A stretch of 41,075 nt of DNA from Pirellulaceae bacterium (GTDB taxonomy: Bacteria > Planctomycetota > Planctomycetia > Pirellulales > Pirellulaceae). Location of the stretch: the NCBI GenBank assembly GCA_026989685.1, contig JALSIV010000422.1, positions 1 to 41,075 on the forward strand. Direction: 5' to 3'. The position numbers were made by a program, and so were the translations under genes. This document shows, one piece after another, positions 36,569-41,075 of the stretch; position 1 is the first letter of the stretch; every line of letters begins with the position of its first letter. Under the pieces are notes generated by a model. That model saw only the letters and a program-made list of their open reading frames with translations, ran no database searches and was not told the origin of the DNA.

Positions 36569-38685
36569 GCAGAGGGCTCCTTCTGGTCGGCGATACAGAG
36601 ATCGGCCAGCAGTCTCAATGCGTCGGCGGCCTGATCGGGATGGTCCTCCAGCAACCGCTCGACTTCGCCATGGATCGGCTCCCAGGCACTCCAGATGCGC
36701 GGCGTGCGGACCTTTTGCGAGGCCAGGTATTCCCGTGCGTCGGCGGGGGAGATTTCGAGGCGGTTTTGCACGGCATAGATCTGACTGGGGCTCGGCAGCC
36801 TGCCTCGGTGCCGCCTCCACAGGTCCAGCACCAGCCGCGTGACCGCCGCCCGTCCGGTCGATTCGAGATGCCGGGACGTTCGTTGCACCGCGTAGAGTTC
36901 GGTGGCCCGTCCCGGATGGACCCGCAGAGCCCCGTAGCCTCGTTCGCGTCCGCCTCCCAAACCGATCTGCAGCATGTCGCGCAGCCGAGGCGGCCGGTCC
37001 GCAAAACGGATGACCGAACCGGGTAGCAGCACGCGGCAGGCTTTTAATCGCTGGGCCCGTCCGGTCATTACTCCGTGGCCGTGGCGGTTCCAGCCGAAAC
37101 GGATGCCGACGACGGCCCAGGTCTTCTCCACCGGCGGGACTGCCAGGTCGGCCCAGTTGCCGCGAGTCGATTCGCGCTGCACGAGTTGCCGCAGTTCCTG
37201 CTGCGCCGTTGCGCCGTGCTCTTCGGGCGTGTCGGACAGCAGCACGGGGGACTGGAGAATCAGCAAGTTGTCATGAACGCCCGCCCAAGGTGCTCGATCG
37301 TCTTCGACCCCATCGACGGCGAGTTCCCCGCGGGTTTTTCCTCGTCCGATCAGCACGTGCGGATCTTGCTCGAGCCGTTCCGCAAGCAGCTCGGCGGCCG
37401 ATTGCGGCAGACAGGCGAAGCCCATCCAGGCGAGCGGAGCGATCCGTTCCATCTGGAACAAGTTGCGCCCCGTCTCCGTGTATTCATCGAACAGCACGCC
37501 GTGGGCCGAGAGGAAGCGGGGGATGCTGGAGGCTTTCCAGAGTGCGACGGTGCCGTCGCGGCGGCGCAGCAGGACGCCTCCGGTCGCTTTGAGCGGATTC
37601 GTGTCGGGCGTCTTCTTCCAGTCGTACGGCTCGATCGCCTCGTCGGCCACTTCCTCGGCCGAAAGTCGCGATCCGTCCACCGCCAGTTTGGCGACTCGGT
37701 GACTGAGACTGACCCGCGTGGGAACCGGAAGATCGGATGCATCCGTGGCCCCGCACGGCAGCATCGGCCAGGCTCGAAACCGAGGATGCTGAAACACGGC
37801 GTCGGCCAGTTCAGGATGGGAGCGGCTGAGCCGAGTGAGCAACATTCCTTGGACGGCGCTGGCGGGGATTTCGAATCCCGAACGGACCGGTCCAGTGCCG
37901 ACCGGTATCTCCGGACAGCAGATCGGCGCTTCGGCTCGGAAAACCAATCGCAGCAGAACGCAGGCTTCGTCGGCCGGAACCGATAGCGGGGCGGCGGAGG
38001 AGGAGACGACGGCCGGCGGCTCGGGAGGCGACCAGTCGGCCAATTTCTCGCAGAGTGCCTTCAGCAGTGCGCCCGGCGGCCGCGTTTCTCCGTCGATGGT
38101 GATCGTACAGCGGCCGCTTCCGCGGGTGCGGTTCCCGCCCACGGCTCGGATTCCCGTCAGTGCGAAGCGGCAGGCCAAGTCTTCCGCGCTTCCTTCGTCG
38201 GCGTCGATCAGCAGGGTCCCCTGCAAGCGGGTTCCCACGCAGATCATCTCTTCGACGCGAAGACTCTGGTGCTTGGCGGACCCGGTCCGTTCATCGACGG
38301 CGGTGCGCGACACGATTCTCACCAGGTCGCTCGGCCGGCGCCCCGGCGGCGGCAGCACGTCTCCGATCAGCACTCGGCAGATCCGCTCGCGCCCGCTGCT
38401 GCCCTGCGGCTCGTAGCCGTCGGCGGCCGGCCGGCCGCGCCCGCCCAGGACGACATCGATCAGGTCTGCGAGCCGTTCCGCCTTCCCGGGCTCTCCTTGC
38501 TGCTCGAGTCGCCGTCGGTGGAAGCGGAGCCGGTCCCGCATCAGTCCCACCAGTTGCTCGGCGGTGGTCGGCAGCGGAACGCCTCGAGCATCCCGCGGGA
38601 CGCGGGAATTCACGATATCGCCGCCGCGTCCCGTGCCGGGGACGCCGTCCGAATGGAGCGTGAGTGTGAAAGGGAGTGTCAGCAT
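36565..38685 (-). CDS. csx10: Cas7-Csx10(Cas5)-helical fusion, type III-D effector subunit
   Basis: 706 residues, longer than ordinary Csx10. Residues 1-215 are a Cas7/Csm3-like domain: GVPLPTTAEQLVGLMRDRL, then RTAVDERTGSAKHQSL and the glycine loop AVGGNRTRGSGRCTI. Residues about 240-595 are Csx10 (Cas5 group): IPASAVQGMLLTRL, ERIAPLAWMGFACLP, VLIGRGKTRGEL, FGWNRHGHGVMTGRAQRLKACRVLLPGSVIRF and the loop GLGGGRERGYGAL. The last 105 residues are helical and lack a RAMP signature; they could be a fused Cas11-like small subunit. The order Cas7-Cas5-helical matches the fused subunit of type III-Dv. By hand alignment the slicer aspartate of the Cas7 part is Asn. A GGAG site precedes the ATG at 38685, and the gene lies 9 bases after cas10. 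Confidence 0.83.
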   Translation of the reverse strand: MLTLPFTLTLHSDGVPGTGRGGDIVNSRVPRDARGVPLPTTAEQLVGLMRDRLRFHRRRLEQQGEPGKAERLADLIDVVLGGRGRPAADGYEPQGSSGRERICRVLIGDVLPPPGRRPSDLVRIVSRTAVDERTGSAKHQSLRVEEMICVGTRLQGTLLIDADEGSAEDLACRFALTGIRAVGGNRTRGSGRCTITIDGETRPPGALLKALCEKLADWSPPEPPAVVSSSAAPLSVPADEACVLLRLVFRAEAPICCPEIPVGTGPVRSGFEIPASAVQGMLLTRLSRSHPELADAVFQHPRFRAWPMLPCGATDASDLPVPTRVSLSHRVAKLAVDGSRLSAEEVADEAIEPYDWKKTPDTNPLKATGGVLLRRRDGTVALWKASSIPRFLSAHGVLFDEYTETGRNLFQMERIAPLAWMGFACLPQSAAELLAERLEQDPHVLIGRGKTRGELAVDGVEDDRAPWAGVHDNLLILQSPVLLSDTPEEHGATAQQELRQLVQRESTRGNWADLAVPPVEKTWAVVGIRFGWNRHGHGVMTGRAQRLKACRVLLPGSVIRFADRPPRLRDMLQIGLGGGRERGYGALRVHPGRATELYAVQRTSRHLESTGRAAVTRLVLDLWRRHRGRLPSPSQIYAVQNRLEISPADAREYLASQKVRTPRIWSAWEPIHGEVERLLEDHPDQAADALRLLADLCIADQKEPSA

Positions 38686-38694
38686 GGCGATCTC

Positions 38695-40371
38695 CTACAC
38701 GGTTTCCGGTTGCCGTTGCGTCATCCGGTGTCGCTCTTCCAGCAGCAGCACGGCATCGATGAACGACGTGCTTCGCCGACCACCCGTACCGTCCTCGGCG
38801 GGCTCTTCCTCCCAGCGCCAAGTGCTTCCCAGATCCCAGGTTCCTCCGTCCTTCGGCCATTCGCGCAGCCACTGATCGAGTTGCCGGTGGTGTTTCATGG
38901 TGCTGACCAGCCAGCGGACACGATCGGACCAGGGGCGAGCGAACTGATGGAGGGCTTCCGCCAGCAGGCTTCGCGGCAGGGCGGCGAGCCGGTCTTGCAG
39001 TTGCAACAGCGATTCGAGTTCGCTGTCGATGGCGTACGGGCGTCGCGTGAGCACGATTTCGACGTCCTGGCAGTCGGCGTCCTGGAATCGCAGGTCCCGA
39101 TTGCGTCGCGCGGCGGGAGTATCGAGCATCGATTCGGTGATGTGTTCCCAATCGAGGGCCGCCGGCGTCGGTCGGCCGTCCGGCTTGTGCCGTCGGTAGC
39201 CGCCCTTGGCGCTGGCGAGCAGGCTTTCCGCGTACGGAATCGAGGAATAGAGGGGCAGGTTGACACTGGTGTAGGCGATGCCGCCGCTGATGGTGAGTCG
39301 TCCACCGGTGGCGGGCCAGAGTCGGTCGGCGTTTTCCGCGGCGGCGCTCTTGTCGGTGAATTTCCTGGAGATGCCGATGGCCAAAGGCATGGCGTAGGCG
39401 CAGTGGCTGAGGCAGAGCACGTCGTCGCCTCCTGCGATCAACGGGCGAAACGGCAGCACGACTTCGCCGGTGACCCGGTTGGTGACGGCCGGGACGTCGT
39501 GTCGTCCTTCGTCGTTCCACCACTTGGCGACCACTTCCGCGAGCGCCTCGACCAATGCCTCCCAGGTGCACTGCTTCAGGGTCCGGCTCATCGAGGTCAG
39601 CCACCGTTCCGTCTCTTCGCGGTCGTGTTGGCCGAAGGCGCGGAATTGTGCTCCCATGTCGTTGCCGTCCATGGCGAGGACGGCCCAGCGGTTGCGACGG
39701 CCCAGGGCTCGTTCCGCCGCTCTTCCCGCCTCCCGCTGTTCACCCTCGAGTTCCTCGTCGTCTTTGACGAGCGTGAAGAACGTCAACGGTCGGGAAGTCA
39801 GGTCGTCCGGGAGTCGATCTCGCAGGGCTTCGATGATCCGATTGCCCAGCGCATCACGGCGTTGGGAGCCGTTCCGTTCCACGGCATGCGTACGCCGCAG
39901 CCAGACTTTGGGATGGATTCCCTTGGGGGCTCGGCCCGAGGCGAATCCGGCGCTCCGTTCCAGCGTGATCGGCCACAGTCCCGAAGCCCGGCACGGTTCT
40001 CCTTCCAGCGAGTCGGGAACGAACGGGTAGAGTTCTTCGGCTTCGCGCAGCGCTTTGCCGATGTCGGGATCGATGCCGACTCTCAGATCGAGCCCCAGTC
40101 GATGGGCCTTGGTGACCAGGCTTTGCTTGAGTCGTTCGGCAGTGCCGGGCGAGTCGCAGCGGATGGTTCCGCGGCCGCCGCCTGAGAAGATCAGCTCGGC
40201 CGGCGATCCTTGGAGTGCGTCGATTGCGCGTCCAACGTGCTCCTCGTCGAACTGGCAGATCAGTGCACTGGCGCCGACGACGTATTTCAGCTTGGGGACG
40301 CTGAAGATGAACTGCTGGATTCCGCGGATATCGTAGCACAGGTAGACGCTTGGGCTGCTTGTGGACGACAC
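38695..40371 (-). CDS. cas10: Cas10, type III CRISPR large subunit, no HD domain, GGDD intact
   Basis: 558 residues from GTG at 40371, which has GGAGGAAA about 10 bases upstream and lies just after a promoter. The first palm domain begins at once: CYDIRGIQQFIFSVPKLKYVVGASALI, then FSGGGRGTI. There is no room for the N-terminal HD nuclease that most Cas10 proteins carry. The second palm has LAMDGNDMGAQF (about 232-243) and the cyclase motif LIAGGDDVLCL (GGDD at 314-317). It is therefore predicted to make cyclic oligoadenylate but not to cut single-stranded DNA through HD. The C-terminal helical region is about 170 residues. A longer frame starts at 40503 but runs across the promoter. Confidence 0.92.
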   Translation of the reverse strand: MSSTSSPSVYLCYDIRGIQQFIFSVPKLKYVVGASALICQFDEEHVGRAIDALQGSPAELIFSGGGRGTIRCDSPGTAERLKQSLVTKAHRLGLDLRVGIDPDIGKALREAEELYPFVPDSLEGEPCRASGLWPITLERSAGFASGRAPKGIHPKVWLRRTHAVERNGSQRRDALGNRIIEALRDRLPDDLTSRPLTFFTLVKDDEELEGEQREAGRAAERALGRRNRWAVLAMDGNDMGAQFRAFGQHDREETERWLTSMSRTLKQCTWEALVEALAEVVAKWWNDEGRHDVPAVTNRVTGEVVLPFRPLIAGGDDVLCLSHCAYAMPLAIGISRKFTDKSAAAENADRLWPATGGRLTISGGIAYTSVNLPLYSSIPYAESLLASAKGGYRRHKPDGRPTPAALDWEHITESMLDTPAARRNRDLRFQDADCQDVEIVLTRRPYAIDSELESLLQLQDRLAALPRSLLAEALHQFARPWSDRVRWLVSTMKHHRQLDQWLREWPKDGGTWDLGSTWRWEEEPAEDGTGGRRSTSFIDAVLLLEERHRMTQRQPETV

Positions 40372-40414
40372 GAGACCGTTTCCTCCCTCATTCGGACCAT
40401 TGGCTACAGTTTTC

Positions 40415-40442
40415 GTTATATGTATTCCTCCGCGAGTTTCAA
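40415..40442 (-). promoter_or_regulatory. Promoter of the cas operon
   Basis: On the minus strand, TTGAAA (40442-40437) and TATAAC (40420-40415) are 16 bases apart, about 45 bases before the GTG of cas10. Its position also supports the GTG at 40371 as the start. Confidence 0.6.
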
Positions 40443-40504
40443 GCACTTCCCCCCCGAGAAACCTCGGAGTGGAAACTCGGCCCCGAAGCGCGCACATTCG
40501 CACA

Positions 40505-40542
40505 GTAGGTCAGGCTTTCCAGCCTGACGACGCTGCGGCATC
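40505..40542. repeat. Palindromic repeat, copy 1 (TAGGTCAGGCTTTCCAGCCTGAC type)
   Basis: GTCAGGCT and AGCCTGAC form a stem around a TTCC loop at 40509-40528. The adjoining ACGCTGCGGCATCC is shared with the copy at 40806-40874. Confidence 0.85.
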
Positions 40543-40562
40543 CGTCATACCGTTTTTCCCAT

Positions 40563-40595
40563 AGGCTTCGCTCTGAAGCGACTTCGTCGCAGCCT
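40563..40595. repeat. Composite hairpin element
   Basis: AGGCT (40563-40567) and AGCCT (40591-40595) bracket two smaller stems, GCTTC-GCTCT-GAAGC and GCGAC-TTC-GTCGC, so the single strand could fold into a branched structure, with some overlap between the outer and inner stems. This looks like a REP-type element. Confidence 0.5.
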
Positions 40596-40606
40596 GGCGG
40601 CTTCAC

Positions 40607-40642
40607 GTTTCCATCCCTTCGTCGTTAGGGCGCATCGGAAGT
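40607..40642 (-). CRISPR. Single CRISPR-repeat-like 36-mer (no array)
   Basis: On the minus strand the 36 bases end GGGATGGAAAC, the 3' ending typical of type I and III repeats, and contain the short stem CCCT-AACGACGA-AGGG. No second copy with spacer-sized distance is visible on either side, up to the window edge at 41075. It could be a decayed array, a leader-end remnant or coincidence. Confidence 0.3.
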
Positions 40643-40805
40643 AGGCGCCCATTTTGACCGTGTCGGCGTGCCGAGTTACCTTGGCGAGTGTTTGCTCATT
40701 TCTGTGGTTGCGACAAGCAAGTGGCTTCGGCGACAATCGCCATCGTGGCGAGCGGCGGCCTCTGTTTTATGCGTCAAGCGGCACGGATTGGCCGGCAGAT
40801 CACCC

Positions 40806-40874
40806 GTAGGTCAGGCTTTCCAGCCTGACCAGGTTGGGCCCAGAGCTTTCCAGCCTGACCACGCTGCGGCATCC
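40806..40874. repeat. Palindromic repeat, copies 2 and 3
   Basis: GTAGGTCAGGCTTTCCAGCC and its TGACC end lie at 40806-40830. A partial copy, AGCTTTCCAGCCTGACC, follows at 40844-40860, then ACGCTGCGGCATCC as in copy 1. The unit starts CCCGTAGGTC, like the 21-bp units at 25067-25164. Confidence 0.85.
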
Positions 40875-41075
40875 ATCTGCCTATCGAAAAACGCGCGACT
40901 TCCCGGCAAGCGTGGCTGTGCCAGCTCGGTAACCGCACGTTGGACGAGCCGGTCGGAGCGGTATCGTCGCGGCGACACCGACCACGTCTGGCGGTGAAGT
41001 TGCGAGGCGCCGCGGCGCTGCCGCACCAGATACATCATCTGGGAGGCCGTCTCGGTCATGCCGCCGAGGAAAGCG

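Noticed and set aside
40505-40874. CRISPR array from the repeated GTCAGGCTTTCCAGCCTGAC
   Set aside because: The three copies are unevenly spaced (about 300 and 38 bases) and strongly palindromic, and they share flanking sequence. This is typical of REP-like elements, not of repeats with unique spacers.
40811-41059. Minus-strand frame of 82 codons near the right edge
   Set aside because: Its C-terminus is made of the palindromic repeat and the rest matches no family I know. It could be the remnant of a gene, but the window ends too soon to decide.

Overview
The window is GC-rich DNA that most resembles a planctomycete of the Pirellulales type. This is an inference from gene content: ResB and CcsA are fused in one very long cytochrome c maturation protein, ATP synthase subunits a, b and c carry N-terminal extensions or signal peptides (a and b also carry His/Asp/Glu-rich segments), there is a one-membrane-segment Ser/Thr kinase and a DUF4912 protein, and palindromic repeats lie between genes.

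Layout. (1) 1-8264, plus strand: a flagellar run flgE (5' end outside the window), flbD, motA, motB, fliL, fliN, fliO, fliP, fliQ, fliR, flhB. These encode the end of the hook, the stator, part of the switch, and the export gate. fliM and flhA are not in the window. (2) 8265-8867: a gene-free, repeat-rich stretch. (3) 8868-15759, plus strand: an orphan two-domain ABC permease, a probable lipoprotein with duplicated modules, and the ResB-CcsA fusion. (4) 15769-24404, minus strand: a full F-type ATP synthase operon read as atpZ-like, atpI-like, atpB, atpE, atpF, atpH, atpA, atpG, atpD, atpC, with a good sigma70-type promoter at 24536-24564. Its last gene is convergent with the ResB-CcsA gene, with only 9 bases between the stop codons. 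(5) 24405-25382: a non-coding stretch with a tandem array of 21-bp hairpin units. (6) 25383-29226, plus strand: a DUF4912 protein, a LarE-type sulfur transferase and a membrane Ser/Thr kinase, followed by tRNA-Glu(CTC) with its own promoter and terminator. (7) 29816-40371, minus strand: a small zinc-ribbon protein with an acidic tail and, upstream of it, a type III CRISPR-Cas operon. (8) 40372-41075: promoter, palindromic repeats and one lone CRISPR-repeat-like 36-mer.

The CRISPR operon is the most unusual part. Read 5' to 3' on the minus strand it is cas10 (no HD domain, intact GGDD), a 706-residue Cas7-Csx10(Cas5)-helical fusion, a giant protein of about 1330 residues that joins three Cas7-type domains, cas6, and a CARF-HEPN protein of the TIGR02710/Cas02710 family. 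The backbone looks like type III-D of the fused III-Dv kind, but condensed further: three polypeptides appear to supply the whole effector. The giant gene is split by a single-base frameshift in a run of four G (plus strand 33617-33620). This is either an assembly error or an inactivating mutation. The intact GGDD palm and the CARF-HEPN partner imply cyclic-oligoadenylate signalling as the main output. No cas1, cas2 or real repeat-spacer array is visible here.
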